From: Neomegalonema sp.
GTDB taxonomy: Bacteria; Pseudomonadota; Alphaproteobacteria; Rhodobacterales; Rhodobacteraceae
DNA length: 55,881 nt
Assembly: GCA_022760355.1 (NCBI GenBank)
Contig: JALEGB010000117.1
Span: 1 to 55,881 of the forward strand
Direction: 5' to 3'
The position numbers and the translations under genes are program-made. Numbering within the stretch: position 1 is the first letter of the stretch; every line of letters begins with the position of its first letter. Below are positions 7,930 through 17,423 of this stretch, piece after piece. The notes below the pieces were generated by a model. The model searched no databases. It worked only from the letters and a program-made list of their open reading frames with translations, and was not told the DNA's origin.

Positions 7930-8445
7930 ATGCGTTATCTGGGAATTATATTCCACCGTTCGATTCCATTCTACGTGTGGATGATCGTTCTATACACCAT
8001 CTTCGTGACCGTCGTCGCGATGATGCCGGCCGCCGAGGCGACGGCTGATGCGGCGAAAAAAGCGGCGTCCTGCGTCATTGCTGGCGAGCAGTTGTATCAG
8101 CGCGTTGAGTCGGCGCTGTCTTGCCGCATCGTGACGATCCCACTCTTCTCCTCCGCCAGCTTCGTGATCAACTGGACGATCGTCTTCATCCTGTTCGGTT
8201 TCGTGTCCGCCTGGATCGAAGTCGTCCGTGCGACCAACGTCCGCGACACGGCCCGGAACGACACATGGTCGCTGGTCGTCACCATCATCGCCTTCATTCT
8301 GTTTGTTGGCGTCAGCGTCTTTGGCACCACCGCCTTTATGATCGTAGCGGTTGTCGGCTTCGGCGACGTGCTGCTGGATCGATATGTCGGCCAGGCCGTC
8401 GCGCGGCGGGACTTTGGCGGCGTTATTCCAGGCGGCGGCCACTAA
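7930..8445 (+). CDS. Unrecognised small integral membrane protein
   Basis: This 171-residue protein has three to four predicted membrane helices, at about residues 13-33, 76-96, 113-131 and 132-148. Two cysteines (C48 and C65) lie in the loop between helices one and two, where they could form a disulfide if that loop is periplasmic. The ATG at 7930 is preceded by AGGAGG at ideal spacing, while the longer frame beginning at 7888 lacks a ribosome site. I do not recognise a family. The C-terminus ends in a glycine-rich PGGGH tail. It lies between a divergent phosphatase gene and the convergent adenine deaminase gene. Confidence 0.7.
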   Translation: MRYLGIIFHRSIPFYVWMIVLYTIFVTVVAMMPAAEATADAAKKAASCVIAGEQLYQRVESALSCRIVTIPLFSSASFVINWTIVFILFGFVSAWIEVVRATNVRDTARNDTWSLVVTIIAFILFVGVSVFGTTAFMIVAVVGFGDVLLDRYVGQAVARRDFGGVIPGGGH

Positions 8446-8529
8446 AGAGATTTGGGTCGGCGCGGTTTACGGGGCGCCAGATGGGGTGTCTGACGTCCAA
8501 TCGATCGAGGCCGCCACCGCATAAACAGC

Positions 8530-8560
8530 GCGACCATGCAGCTTCGGCGCGCATGGTCGC
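8530..8560 (-). terminator. Hairpin 3' of adenine deaminase
   Basis: This is a perfect 10-bp inverted repeat, GCGACCATGC (8530-8539) with GCATGGTCGC (8551-8560), separated by an 11-base loop. It lies just past the deaminase stop on the minus strand, where it is followed by GCTGTTTAT. The stem is strong but the T-run is weak. It may also serve the convergent membrane-protein gene. Confidence 0.6.
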
Positions 8561-8572
8561 ACCCGATCGCGA

Positions 8573-10387
8573 TTAGGCGTCGATCAACACCGATGTCGCG
8601 GCGAAGCGGTTGACATCCACCAGCCCTTGATCCGACAGCCGCAACGCTGGGATCACTACCAACGCCAGCAGCGAGTGCTGCATAAACGCGTTGTTCAGGC
8701 TGCAGCCGCAATCGCGCATCGCGGCGCCCAACGCCTCAGCCTCGGCCGCGACCTGCTCCGCCCGCGCGTCGGACATCAGCCCCGCGATAGGCAACGGAAC
8801 TAAAGCCCGCTCTCGCCCCGCGGCGAACAGCACAGCGCCGCCCCCGACCTCGCGCAAGCGGTTGGCGGCCTGCGCCATCTCCGCCTTGGACGTGCCGACG
8901 ACAATCATATGGTGGCTGTCATGCGCCACCGTTGAGGCCAGCGCGCAGGGCTTATCATAGCCGAACCCATGCACGAAGCCGTTGACGACGTCTCCCGTCG
9001 CGCGATGCCGCTCAACCAGCGCGGCGTAGCACACATCTTGCGCTAAATCCGCCGCCACTGCGCCGTTCTCAACCGACAGCTCCCGCTCCAACGCCTCCGT
9101 CGGCGCCTGGTTCTCAATGACGCCGATGACTCGCGCCCGCACCGTCGCAGCCCCCGCAGGAGCCGGCAGATCAAAGTCCGACGCCGCCAGGTCCCGCGCC
9201 ATCTTCATCGTTTGCTTCGACCAGTCGGGATAGCTGTAGGCCGGCGCGTCCAACGTCAATCGTCCATTCTCAGCCGCAAGCCGGCCCCGCGCGTACACCG
9301 CGTCAAGCTTCAGCGTCGGAAGATCTGAAACCAGCAGCAGATCGGCGCGCCGTCCGGGCGTGATCGATCCAAGCTCGCGCTCCAACCCAAAATGGCAAGC
9401 CGTGTTCAGCGTCGCCATCTGCAACGCTGTGACCGGCGCGAGCCCCTGCGCAATGGCGTGGCGCACCACCCGGTCCATATGTCCGTCCTGGATCAACGTG
9501 CCGGAGTGCGAATCATCGGTGCACAGGATAAAATTGCGCGGATCCAGCCCCATCTCCGTCACCGCCCGGATCTGCGACGCGACGTCATACCAAGCCGAGC
9601 CGAGCCGCAGCATGGCGCGCATGCCCTGGCGCACGCGCGCCACCGCGTCCTCAATGCGCGTCCCCTCATGATCATCAGCCGGTCCCCCGGCGACATAGCC
9701 ATGGAAGGGGCGGCCGAGATCAAGCGATGCATAATGTCCGCCGACAGTTTTCCCGGCCGCCATCGTCGCCGCGATCTCGCCGAGCATCTTTGGATCAGCG
9801 GCGGCGACGCCCGGGAAGTTCATCACCTCGCCCAGCCCGATAATACCGGGCCATCCCATCATTTCAGCGATTTCACCCGGGCCCAGCTCCGCTCCGGCCT
9901 TTTCCAGGCCGGGGGCCGACGGCACACAGCTGGGCGCTTGCACGAACACGTTGATCGGCTGCGCCAGCGCCTCATCATGCATCAGCTTCACGCCAGGCAA
10001 GCCCAGGACATTCGCGATCTCATGCGGATCGATAAACATGCTCGTCGTGCCATGAGGGGCGACGGCGCGCACAAACTCCGTCACGGTCACCATACCGCTT
10101 TCGACATGCATATGGGCGTCGCATAATCCTGGCGCCGCGTAGCGCCCCGCGCCGTCCACCACATCGGTGTCCGGCCCGATCGTGTGGGATCCGTCCGGCC
10201 CCACATAGGCAAACCGACCTGCGGCGATTGCGATGTCGGATCCGGCCAAGATCTCGCCTGAATGCACATTCACCCATCGGCAATTGCGCAGCACCAAATC
10301 CGCAGCCTTGCGGCCCATCGCAACGTCGACCAGCGTCTTCGCTACGGACGCCCAGCTGGGAAACTGCAAAGAATTCGCGTCAGACAC
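8573..10387 (-). CDS. ade: Adenine deaminase
   Basis: This amidohydrolase-superfamily enzyme deaminates adenine to hypoxanthine and ammonia in purine salvage. At about 604 residues it matches the bacterial Ade family (E. coli 588). The metal-binding signature DAHMHVESG starts about 90 residues in. A TDDSHSG segment and the C-terminal HDSHHMIVVG block, both diagnostic of Ade rather than other amidohydrolases, follow. GTG at 10387 is preferred because GGAGG sits five bases upstream; another GTG two codons earlier lies too close to the ribosome site. The product could feed hypoxanthine salvage and receive adenine from the AMP nucleosidase encoded further along. Confidence 0.95.
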   Translation of the reverse strand: MSDANSLQFPSWASVAKTLVDVAMGRKAADLVLRNCRWVNVHSGEILAGSDIAIAAGRFAYVGPDGSHTIGPDTDVVDGAGRYAAPGLCDAHMHVESGMVTVTEFVRAVAPHGTTSMFIDPHEIANVLGLPGVKLMHDEALAQPINVFVQAPSCVPSAPGLEKAGAELGPGEIAEMMGWPGIIGLGEVMNFPGVAAADPKMLGEIAATMAAGKTVGGHYASLDLGRPFHGYVAGGPADDHEGTRIEDAVARVRQGMRAMLRLGSAWYDVASQIRAVTEMGLDPRNFILCTDDSHSGTLIQDGHMDRVVRHAIAQGLAPVTALQMATLNTACHFGLERELGSITPGRRADLLLVSDLPTLKLDAVYARGRLAAENGRLTLDAPAYSYPDWSKQTMKMARDLAASDFDLPAPAGAATVRARVIGVIENQAPTEALERELSVENGAVAADLAQDVCYAALVERHRATGDVVNGFVHGFGYDKPCALASTVAHDSHHMIVVGTSKAEMAQAANRLREVGGGAVLFAAGRERALVPLPIAGLMSDARAEQVAAEAEALGAAMRDCGCSLNNAFMQHSLLALVVIPALRLSDQGLVDVNRFAATSVLIDA

Positions 10388-10474
10388 CGTCACCTCCTGC
10401 TCAGCGTTGGCCGCCCTCCTCGCCTCACGATAGAGACGACAAGGGCGAGCGCAACCTCGTGTGGGGCGACGCGC

Positions 10475-12331
10475 CTACTCCGCCGCAGTTCGCCGATCAT
10501 TGGATTGGCGCGCCCAAAGCGCGGCGTACGCGCCGCCCGCAGCCACCAGCTGCGCATGGGCCCCTCGCTCCACCACGCGGCCCGCATCCAGCACCAGGAT
10601 CTCATCCGCATCGACGATCGTCGAGAGCCGATGGGCGATCGCAATCACGGTGCGATCCCGCCCAAGCTCCGCCAAACGTTCCTGGATCGCCGCCTCCGTC
10701 GCCGTATCCAGAGCCGACGTCGCCTCGTCGAAAATCAGGATCGGCGGGTTCTTGAGAATCGTCCGCGCGATGGCGACGCGTTGTTTCTCACCGCCCGACA
10801 GCTTCAATCCGCGTTCGCCGACCATCGTGTCATAACCTTGCGGCAGCGCTTCCACAAACTCGTGGATCCGAGCCGCCTTGGCCGCCGCGACCACCTCGTC
10901 CCGGTCCGCCTCAGGCCGCGCATAGGCGATATTGTAACCGATCGTGTCATTGAACAGCACGGTGTCCTGCGGCACCACGCCGATCTGCCGCCTGAGCGAG
11001 CCCTGGCTCACCTCGCGCAGATCCTGACCGTCAATCAGGATCGCGCCGCCGCTTACGTCGTAAAAGCGGTAGAGCAGCCGAGCGATGGTCGATTTTCCAG
11101 CGCCGCTGGCCCCCACAAGCGCAAGACGACGCCCGCCGGCCAAGTCAAAACTGACTTCCTGAAGAATCGGCCGCTCCGGATCATAATGGAACTGAACCCG
11201 ATCGAATCGCACCCCGGCGTCCCGGATCAACAGGGTCGGCGCGTTGGGTTTGTCGCGGATTTCCGGCGTTCGATCGATCAGCTCGAACATATCCGCCATG
11301 TCGATGAAGGACTGCCGCAGCTCTCGATACACTGTGCCAAGGAAATTGAGCGGCAGCATTACCTGGATCATATAGGCGTTGACCATCACAAAATCGCCCA
11401 CGGTCAACGAGCCATTCGCGACTCCGACCGCCGCCAGCGCCATCAGCGCCGCCAGCCCGCAGGTCACAATGAACGCCTGCCCGCCATTCAGTAGCGCCAG
11501 AGAGACCTGGCTCTTGATCACCGCGCCCTCATAACCGCGCATCGACGTCTCGTACCGTTCGGCCTCGCGCTCTTCGGCGCCAAAATATTTGACTGTCTCA
11601 TAGTTGAGCAGGCTGTCGACGGCCTTCTGGCTGGCCGCCATATCCTGCTCATTCATCCGACGTCTGATCTGCACCCGCCATTCCGTGACGCGGAAGGTGA
11701 AGACGACATAGAGGGCGATGGTCACGAGGACGATGGCGAAGAAGCGCCAATCGAAGGCGATGAACAGGATGATCGCTACCAGACCGAGCTCAAGAATTAA
11801 CGGCGCGATGCTGAACAGCAGAAAACGCAACACGAACTCGATCGCCTTCACCCCGCGGTCAATCACGCGGGTGAGCGCGCCGGTGCGCCGCTCCAGATGA
11901 TAGCGCAACGACATCGCGTGAATGTGCCGAAAGGTTTGCAACGCCAGCCGCCGCAGCGCCTGCTGACCGACCTTTGCGAACACGGCGTCGCGCAGCTGCT
12001 GAAAACCAACCCCGCACAAGCGCATCGCGCCATAGGCCAGGACCAGCGCCACCGGACCGATGGCGAGCCAAGCTGTTGCGTCCTTCTCCTCCGCCAGCGC
12101 GTCGACAGCGGCTTTAAAAAGGAAAGGCGTGGACACTGTCGCAACCTTCGCCAGGACCAACAGCGCCATCGCCCCAACAACGCGAATGCGGATGTCCCGA
12201 TACTGTGCGCCGCGCGGCCACAGATACGGGGCGACGCGACACACAATCGCCCACGCCCCGGCGAAACCCGGCGTCGGCGCATCCGGGCGCGCTCCTGGAC
12301 TGAACGCCGCCCCTCTCCGATCCCGCGCCAT
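10475..12331 (-). CDS. Atm1/HMT-type ABC exporter (fused permease and ATPase)
   Basis: This 618-residue half-transporter has an N-terminal domain of about six transmembrane helices (about 45-340) fused to a C-terminal ATPase. The ATPase has Walker A GASGAGKST (407-415), signature LSGGEKQR (511-518), Walker B ILIFDEATSALD (531-542) and H-loop H567. The segment NYETVKYFGAEEREAERY (243-260) is characteristic of the Atm1/HMT1 group, whose members export glutathione-linked sulfur species or heavy-metal conjugates from the cytoplasm and work as homodimers. The start codon follows GGGG-rich sequence. A local gshB makes a glutathione-linked substrate plausible but does not prove it. Confidence 0.93.
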   Translation of the reverse strand: MARDRRGAAFSPGARPDAPTPGFAGAWAIVCRVAPYLWPRGAQYRDIRIRVVGAMALLVLAKVATVSTPFLFKAAVDALAEEKDATAWLAIGPVALVLAYGAMRLCGVGFQQLRDAVFAKVGQQALRRLALQTFRHIHAMSLRYHLERRTGALTRVIDRGVKAIEFVLRFLLFSIAPLILELGLVAIILFIAFDWRFFAIVLVTIALYVVFTFRVTEWRVQIRRRMNEQDMAASQKAVDSLLNYETVKYFGAEEREAERYETSMRGYEGAVIKSQVSLALLNGGQAFIVTCGLAALMALAAVGVANGSLTVGDFVMVNAYMIQVMLPLNFLGTVYRELRQSFIDMADMFELIDRTPEIRDKPNAPTLLIRDAGVRFDRVQFHYDPERPILQEVSFDLAGGRRLALVGASGAGKSTIARLLYRFYDVSGGAILIDGQDLREVSQGSLRRQIGVVPQDTVLFNDTIGYNIAYARPEADRDEVVAAAKAARIHEFVEALPQGYDTMVGERGLKLSGGEKQRVAIARTILKNPPILIFDEATSALDTATEAAIQERLAELGRDRTVIAIAHRLSTIVDADEILVLDAGRVVERGAHAQLVAAGGAYAALWARQSNDRRTAAE

Positions 12332-12344
12332 ATGACCCCACTTC

Positions 12345-12370
12345 CCCTTTCGCGTCCCAACCGCGAAGGG
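12345..12370 (-). terminator. Hairpin between LysM gene and ABC exporter
   Basis: CCCTTTCGCG pairs with CGCGAAGGG, with a single bulged T, across a seven-base loop. It lies after the LysM-protein stop and 14 bases before the exporter start on the minus strand. It could end LysM transcription or modulate exporter translation. Confidence 0.4.
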
Positions 12371-12408
12371 ACCTCATGTACCGCGCCGGACCAACCGCCG
12401 CGGCGCTG

Positions 12409-14679
12409 TTACTCCGCCTTGGCCGGCTTCGCGGCTTCCGCTGACTTTTCTTTCGTCGCCGGCTCAACTGCGATGCTTGGGTCACTGCCCGGCAGCGTCA
12501 GCACCTGGCCTGGATAGATCAAATTCGGGTCGCGGATCTGATCACGGTTGCCTTCGTAAATCACCGTGTATCGAGCGCCCTCGCCGTAAACATAATCCGC
12601 GATCTTCCACAAATTATTGCCGGGCTGCACCACGACCGTGCCCTTACGCAGCACCAGATTGGTCGGCGCACGTTCGAACGGCGTCTCCGCGCGGCTGGTC
12701 ACAATGCCGGCGGCCGACGTTTGGTCAACCCGCAACGTGTAGACCGATGGCGGCAATTTGCGGGACAATCGAACGCGCCACCCCCCGTCAGGGCTGACGC
12801 GCGCCTCCGCCTTCAAGCCATTGTCGAGATAGACCCGCGCAAGATCGCCAGGCTTGCCGCTGCCCGCAATGGTGACCTCGCCCTTAGCGCCGTAAGCGAT
12901 TGATTTGATCGACACGCGACCATCTTTCGCCGCTTCGGCCGACTTCGGCCCGACGATTTTCACGCCCTCGGGCGTCGGCTTGATCACAACCGGCGGTTTG
13001 CCCGGCTTGTCCGAGAAAGTGACGATATGCGGCTCAATTGAGCGTGAAACCCCCTTCTTGGTTTTCGCCTCAAGATCAAAGCGGATTGAAACCGGCGGGG
13101 TTTTGGGCGGATCAAGCAGGACGACGAACGCCCCGGTGGAGTCGGCCTCGACCACTTCCGATGGCGTTCCGTCGACAAGGACCGTGACCAACGCTCCGGG
13201 TTCGGCGCGGCCCGCGATAATGCCTGACCCGTCCGGCTTTACCCGCACAAGATCAAATTCGGGCGGCTTGACATCGTCCTTGGAGCTTTTCGCCGGCTTT
13301 GGCGGCACCGGCGTCACGGGCGTCTCGAAGGATTTGTCTCCCTCCCGCGCTGCGCGGGCGACGGGATCATCCGGAGTTGGCAAGACGCCCTTCTTCGCAT
13401 CGCCAGGATCCGCATCACGCAGCCCAGCCTTGGGGTTTTCCTTCCCATCCAGCAGCGGCGCGCCAAGCGCCGGGCGCTTGATTTTCGGCGGCGTCACATC
13501 CTTCGGCGGTTCGGTGCCCAAGGTGATAAAGGCGCGGCCTGGCTCCTCCGGATAGCTCGCCGGATCATTGGGATCGAGCGCCGGCGGGTCAGAGGGCGCC
13601 GCGCCTGGCGACTTGAGCGGTTTAGGCGCCGCAGTTTCAGTTTTCTTCGCCACCGCCTTCGCCACGCTTGGCGGCTCCGCCGCCTTCGGCGCTGTCGCCT
13701 CGGCGAGAGTTCGCGGGCTCGCTGGCGGTTTCGTTACAGATGGTCGGGCTGCGGCTGGCGAGTCGACTTTCGGCGCGGACGCGACTTTGGGCGCCGAGCT
13801 GGCTTCCGGCGCACGGGTTAAGGACGGATCGCTCGAAATCGAGGGCGGGGCGATCGCCTTCACCGCCGCGCTCGGCGCGATGCGAGGCGCGCTGGCGCTT
13901 TTGTCGGCGCCCTTGTCGACTGCCGTCTTGTCAGCTCGCGTCTTGTCCGCCGACGCAACCTTCGCCGCGCCGTCAGCATCCGTCGCAGCATCCTTCGGCC
14001 CGGGCGATTCGATCGCAGCGGGCGCCGCGTCGCTCGGCGAATCGTCTTTTGTCGTTGCGAGCGTGGGCGCCGAGGGGACCCGCGCCTCTTTCAGACGTGA
14101 CGGGCTTTTCGGCGCAGTCTCGACCGCAGCGGCGACGCCCTCGGCGGGCCCGGCGGCTGGCGCGCGCGTCGGCGGCACTGGCGGCTTCGATGCTGGGGCG
14201 TCCGTCGCGGCCGTACGCGTCGCGGGCAGGCCAGCGGGCGATTTCAACGGCCCCGAAGGCGGCGTCGGCGGCGTCTTCGACGCGTCGGTTGCGCCGGCCT
14301 TCTTCAGCGCCGCCAACTTGTCCGACCCGGTATGTTTCGGAGCGGTCTCGACAGCCGCCGGCGCCGCATCCGCGGGGCCCTCGGGCGCTGTCGGCGCCTT
14401 TTTCGGCGAGGACGGCGCCGGATCTGGCGCGCGAGCCGCCTTTATCGCTGGCGACGGCGCCAGATCCGACGGCGCAAGCTTCTTATCTCGCGCCGTGTCC
14501 TTCGGCGCTGAAGGTAAAGGAAAGGTCGGCGCCGCCGATTTCTCGACGGCAATCCGGCCTGCAGCGGCGTCCTTCTCCGGCGCGCCGCTTCCGTCCAACC
14601 CATAGCGATAGGCGACGAAGCTCAACGCGCCGACCACACCGATCACGATAAGAACCAATAATCCGTCGCGACTCTTCAT
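12409..14679 (-). CDS. LysM-domain envelope protein with long Pro/Ala/Lys-rich linker
   Basis: This protein of about 756 residues starts with a membrane anchor (residues 7-25, VLIVIGVVGALSFVAYRY region). A low-complexity Ala/Pro/Lys/Ser linker of roughly 400 residues follows, then two or three beta-rich Ig-like modules (DLVRVKPDGSGIIAGRAEPG onward). Near 683-730 is a LysM module beginning VVQPGNNLWKIADYVYGEG. LysM binds peptidoglycan, so the linker probably spans the periplasm from inner membrane to wall. The ATG at 14679 was chosen because AAGGAT precedes it and the anchor follows at once; a longer frame adds 58 residues unlike a signal sequence. It has a short acidic/lysine tail after LysM. 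Confidence 0.85.
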   Translation of the reverse strand: MKSRDGLLVLIVIGVVGALSFVAYRYGLDGSGAPEKDAAAGRIAVEKSAAPTFPLPSAPKDTARDKKLAPSDLAPSPAIKAARAPDPAPSSPKKAPTAPEGPADAAPAAVETAPKHTGSDKLAALKKAGATDASKTPPTPPSGPLKSPAGLPATRTAATDAPASKPPVPPTRAPAAGPAEGVAAAVETAPKSPSRLKEARVPSAPTLATTKDDSPSDAAPAAIESPGPKDAATDADGAAKVASADKTRADKTAVDKGADKSASAPRIAPSAAVKAIAPPSISSDPSLTRAPEASSAPKVASAPKVDSPAAARPSVTKPPASPRTLAEATAPKAAEPPSVAKAVAKKTETAAPKPLKSPGAAPSDPPALDPNDPASYPEEPGRAFITLGTEPPKDVTPPKIKRPALGAPLLDGKENPKAGLRDADPGDAKKGVLPTPDDPVARAAREGDKSFETPVTPVPPKPAKSSKDDVKPPEFDLVRVKPDGSGIIAGRAEPGALVTVLVDGTPSEVVEADSTGAFVVLLDPPKTPPVSIRFDLEAKTKKGVSRSIEPHIVTFSDKPGKPPVVIKPTPEGVKIVGPKSAEAAKDGRVSIKSIAYGAKGEVTIAGSGKPGDLARVYLDNGLKAEARVSPDGGWRVRLSRKLPPSVYTLRVDQTSAAGIVTSRAETPFERAPTNLVLRKGTVVVQPGNNLWKIADYVYGEGARYTVIYEGNRDQIRDPNLIYPGQVLTLPGSDPSIAVEPATKEKSAEAAKPAKAE

Positions 14680-14927
14680 CCCATATCCTTCCGCGCCGCC
14701 GAGCGGCGTATGCTCCACAAGCATTTGCGCCGCGCAGAACCTACATGGCCCATCATGAGGCGGGCCGCCAGACCAGCCAAGCAGAACACCGTCATAATCG
14801 GACGCGGCGCGGCTGGCGAGCGCGCAAGGCGCCTCTCTATCCTTGCGCTGCACAATTCTGCTCTATTACCGCTAAGAACGCCACTCGGGCGGACCGCCCC
14901 CAACCTGCAAGAGCAAGAGCGAGACCC

Positions 14928-15569
14928 ATGACGCCAAACGCCGACACGCCCTCACCAAGCGCCGCCTCCCGCTCGCTCTCCGTCTGCGTTTACTGTGGTT
15001 CAAAAACCGGCGAGCCTGCTGCGCACGATTATATGGCCCTCGCGCGAGATCTCGGCGCCGCCCTGGCCGGCGCAGATCTTCGGCTTGTTTACGGCGCCGG
15101 CGACCGGGGATTGATGGGCGCCGTATCTGAGAGCTGCGCCAAGGCTGGGGGCCGCACGCTCGGCGTCATCCCTGAAGGCATGTTTGAGCGCGAACTTTCG
15201 CAACGCGGGCTGCCGAATGTGGTGGTGACCGAGAATTTGCACCAACGAAAAGCGACCATGCTCGCCAACTCCGACGCCGCCATTGTCCTGCCTGGCGGCG
15301 TCGGCACGCTGGATGAGTTCATCGAAGCGGCGACATGGCGCCATCTTGGGCTGCACGCAAAACCGATCATCCTGCTCGATCCGGCCGACTATTGGGAGCC
15401 GTTGCTCGATATGTTCGCCGCCATGGCCGCAAACGGCTTCCTATGGTCGGATTTTGCGCCGCCCGCTGACGCGCCGGCCGACGGGTCCGCCGCCTTCTCC
15501 ATCGCCAAAAGCCCGGACGAGGCGATCGCGCGGATTCGCCGCGCGCTATCGGCGACTATGCCCGGTTGA
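14928..15569 (+). CDS. LOG-family protein (TIGR00730, cytokinin riboside monophosphate phosphoribohydrolase-like)
   Basis: This 213-residue Rossmann-fold protein belongs to the LOG/TIGR00730 family, whose members hydrolyse nucleoside 5'-monophosphates (N6-modified or AMP) to base and ribose phosphate. The family signature PGGVGTLDE is at residues 122-130, preceded by the catalytic R107-K108 pair. The GLMG motif is at 61-64. The first phosphate loop reads VYGAGDRG rather than YGGGxxG. The start at 14928 follows GAGCGAGACCC, and the upstream reading frame lacks family similarity. It is divergent from the LysM gene. Activity on AMP would overlap with the amn product. Confidence 0.9.
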   Translation: MTPNADTPSPSAASRSLSVCVYCGSKTGEPAAHDYMALARDLGAALAGADLRLVYGAGDRGLMGAVSESCAKAGGRTLGVIPEGMFERELSQRGLPNVVVTENLHQRKATMLANSDAAIVLPGGVGTLDEFIEAATWRHLGLHAKPIILLDPADYWEPLLDMFAAMAANGFLWSDFAPPADAPADGSAAFSIAKSPDEAIARIRRALSATMPG

Positions 15570-15625
15570 TTTGCCCCCTCTGCGGCTCAACTTGCGGGCC
15601 AGCTGTTAGCCGCGGAGGATCCTTG

Positions 15626-16120
15626 ATGTCAGCTCGCCCGCTTCGCGTCGCGCTCGTCGCGCCGATCATTCTCAGCCTGGGGTTGGCCGGCTGCGGCGAT
15701 GATAAGCCGACCGGCCCGCCGAAACTGCCCAAAGAGGCCTTCAACATCGACCACGCCGCTGAAGTCGCGGCGCTCAGCGGCGACGCTGTCCGCGGCGCGG
15801 CGCTGTTCCGCCCCTGCATGTCCTGCCATCGCATCGATGAGCCGCAACATCGCACCGGCCCGCATCTGCTGGGGCTTTTTGGCCGTCAGGCCGGCCTCGG
15901 CAAAAGCTATCCATACTCCAGCGCCAGCCGCAAAAGCGGCGTGATCTGGCGGGTTGAAACGCTCTCCGCCTATCTGGCCGCGCCGCGCAAATATATGCCG
16001 GGCACGAAGATGAACTACCCGGGCGTCAAAGCCGCGGACATGGCCGACCTGCTGACATTTCTCTATGAAAAAGGCGGCTTGGCCCCCGTGCCGTCAGGCG
16101 ACGCCCCCAAAGAAAAATAG
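15626..16120 (+). CDS. Lipoprotein c-type cytochrome (class I)
   Basis: This 164-residue exported cytochrome has a lipobox LAGC (20-23) that predicts diacylglyceryl modification of C23, followed by a flexible acidic/proline stretch. The mono-heme domain has the heme-attachment motif CMSCH at 64-68. MPGTKM at 124-129 supplies the probable axial methionine M129, as in mitochondrial-type cytochrome c. It should sit on the periplasmic face of a membrane and carry electrons. The ATG at 15626 follows GGAGGATCCTTG. It begins 56 bp after the LOG-family gene on the same strand and may be co-transcribed. Its redox partner is not evident nearby. Confidence 0.9.
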   Translation: MSARPLRVALVAPIILSLGLAGCGDDKPTGPPKLPKEAFNIDHAAEVAALSGDAVRGAALFRPCMSCHRIDEPQHRTGPHLLGLFGRQAGLGKSYPYSSASRKSGVIWRVETLSAYLAAPRKYMPGTKMNYPGVKAADMADLLTFLYEKGGLAPVPSGDAPKEK

Positions 16121-16166
16121 CGTCGTCGCCGTGCTTTCGCCTTCGTGACGCGCGATGCGCTCAGGC

Positions 16167-16748
16167 ATGAAAATCTGGACGGTCCAAAGCGCAGCGGCTT
16201 GGCGAGAGCTGCGCCGCAATGCGCGCCTGATCGCCCGGCGCGAGCATCAGACAGCGGACTTTCGCGCCGCCTATGACTGGATGCGCGCGCAGATGCTCGA
16301 ACGTATCGGACCGCCCGCAAATGCGGGAGCGCAACCGCTTTGGGGCTGGGCTAAATGCGGCGCGCAAGCACGTTCGCTTTCCGCCGATGAGCTCAGCTGC
16401 GGCTACGCGCCCGGCGAGCATGTGGTTATTCAGGCGGACATTCCAGAAAACGCGCTTCTGCTCTCGGACTTCGAAGCATGGCACTGCGTGTTGAACGGGA
16501 CATTTTTGGCGCGAAATGGAGCCGAGAATGATGCTTTCGAGAAGCGCGGCCAACTCGCACGCGATGACGCGGGCCTACAGCGTGAAATCAAACACAGTTG
16601 GGCGCGCGTATTCGATATGCCCCAACTTTGCGCGGCGTTCTGGGGACCAGCGGAGCTCCGTTGGATCCAGGCCTGCTTCTGGGTGTTGGAGGAGCGGCGC
16701 ATTCTCAGCGCCACTCCAGTGAGCATTGCATCGCCCCAGCCAATTTGA
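16167..16748 (+). CDS. DUF3841 domain protein
   Basis: This protein of about 193 residues begins MKIWTVQSAAAWRELRR and contains YDWMRAQMLERIGPP plus an aromatic PLWGWAK segment. This is the pattern of the DUF3841 family, small cytoplasmic proteins of unknown function. A start four codons upstream (16155) is also possible; neither has a strong ribosome site. It lies 46 bp after the cytochrome gene on the same strand and converges with sodB. No catalytic role can be assigned. Confidence 0.75.
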   Translation: MKIWTVQSAAAWRELRRNARLIARREHQTADFRAAYDWMRAQMLERIGPPANAGAQPLWGWAKCGAQARSLSADELSCGYAPGEHVVIQADIPENALLLSDFEAWHCVLNGTFLARNGAENDAFEKRGQLARDDAGLQREIKHSWARVFDMPQLCAAFWGPAELRWIQACFWVLEERRILSATPVSIASPQPI

Positions 16749-16782
16749 CCCAGCCAAACTGCGCCGATCTCGGATAGCGGGC

Positions 16783-16803
16783 GACGCAACTCCGCGTTGC
16801 GTC
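16783..16803. terminator. Hairpin between DUF3841 gene and sodB
   Basis: This perfect 8-bp inverted repeat, GACGCAAC (16783-16790) with GTTGCGTC (16796-16803), lies in the gap between two convergent genes. A GC-rich outer stem is also possible. It could terminate transcription in both directions, although no long T-run is present. Confidence 0.5.
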
Positions 16804-16811
16804 CGATCCGC

Positions 16812-17423
16812 TTAGCCGGCGTTAGCGAGACGCTCGGCTACGTTCTCCCAGTTGACCAGCTTGGTCAGGAAATTTTCCAGGTATACAGGGCGCTTGTTGC
16901 GGTAATCGATGTAGTAGGAATGCTCCCACACATCGCAGCCCAGCAGCGCGGTCTGACCAAAGCAAACGGGGTTCACGCCATTTGGGGTCTTGGTGACTTT
17001 GAGCTGTCCGCCGTCAACAACCAACCAAGCCCAGCCCGACCCGAACTGACCGGCGCCAGCAGCCGCGAACTCTTTTTTGAATGCGTCGACCGAGCCAAAC
17101 GCGTCCGTGATGCGGCTTTCGAGTTCCGACGGCATGGCGCCCGAGCTTGGGCTCATCATTTCCCAGAACTGAATGTGGTTCCAGTGCTGCGAAACCTGGT
17201 TGAACAGGCCGGCATGCTCATCCACGCCATAGGTTGCTTTGATGACTTCCTCAAGCCGATCATTGCCAGCGCCCGCCCAAGCGGTGCCTGCAATCAGCTC
17301 ATTGCCTTTGTCGACATAGGCTTTGTGGTGCAGATCATGGTGATATTCGAGGGTTTCGCGCGACATGCCCGCGCCAGCCAGCGCGTCGTGAGCGTATGGA
17401 AGATCAGGAAGGGTGAAGGACAT
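16812..17423 (-). CDS. sodB: Superoxide dismutase (Fe or Fe/Mn)
   Basis: This enzyme dismutes superoxide to hydrogen peroxide and oxygen in the cytoplasm. At 203 residues it matches SodB. Predicted metal ligands are H28, H83 (WNHIQFW), D164 and H168 (DVWEHSY). Q79 and the AGAGQFGSGWAWL block (122-134) resemble iron-type enzymes, but cambialistic use of manganese cannot be excluded. The ATG at 17423 is preceded by GAGGAGAGCTGAT; a longer frame adds 11 unlike residues. No signal peptide is present. It is transcribed alone towards the DUF3841 gene. Confidence 0.96.
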   Translation of the reverse strand: MSFTLPDLPYAHDALAGAGMSRETLEYHHDLHHKAYVDKGNELIAGTAWAGAGNDRLEEVIKATYGVDEHAGLFNQVSQHWNHIQFWEMMSPSSGAMPSELESRITDAFGSVDAFKKEFAAAGAGQFGSGWAWLVVDGGQLKVTKTPNGVNPVCFGQTALLGCDVWEHSYYIDYRNKRPVYLENFLTKLVNWENVAERLANAG

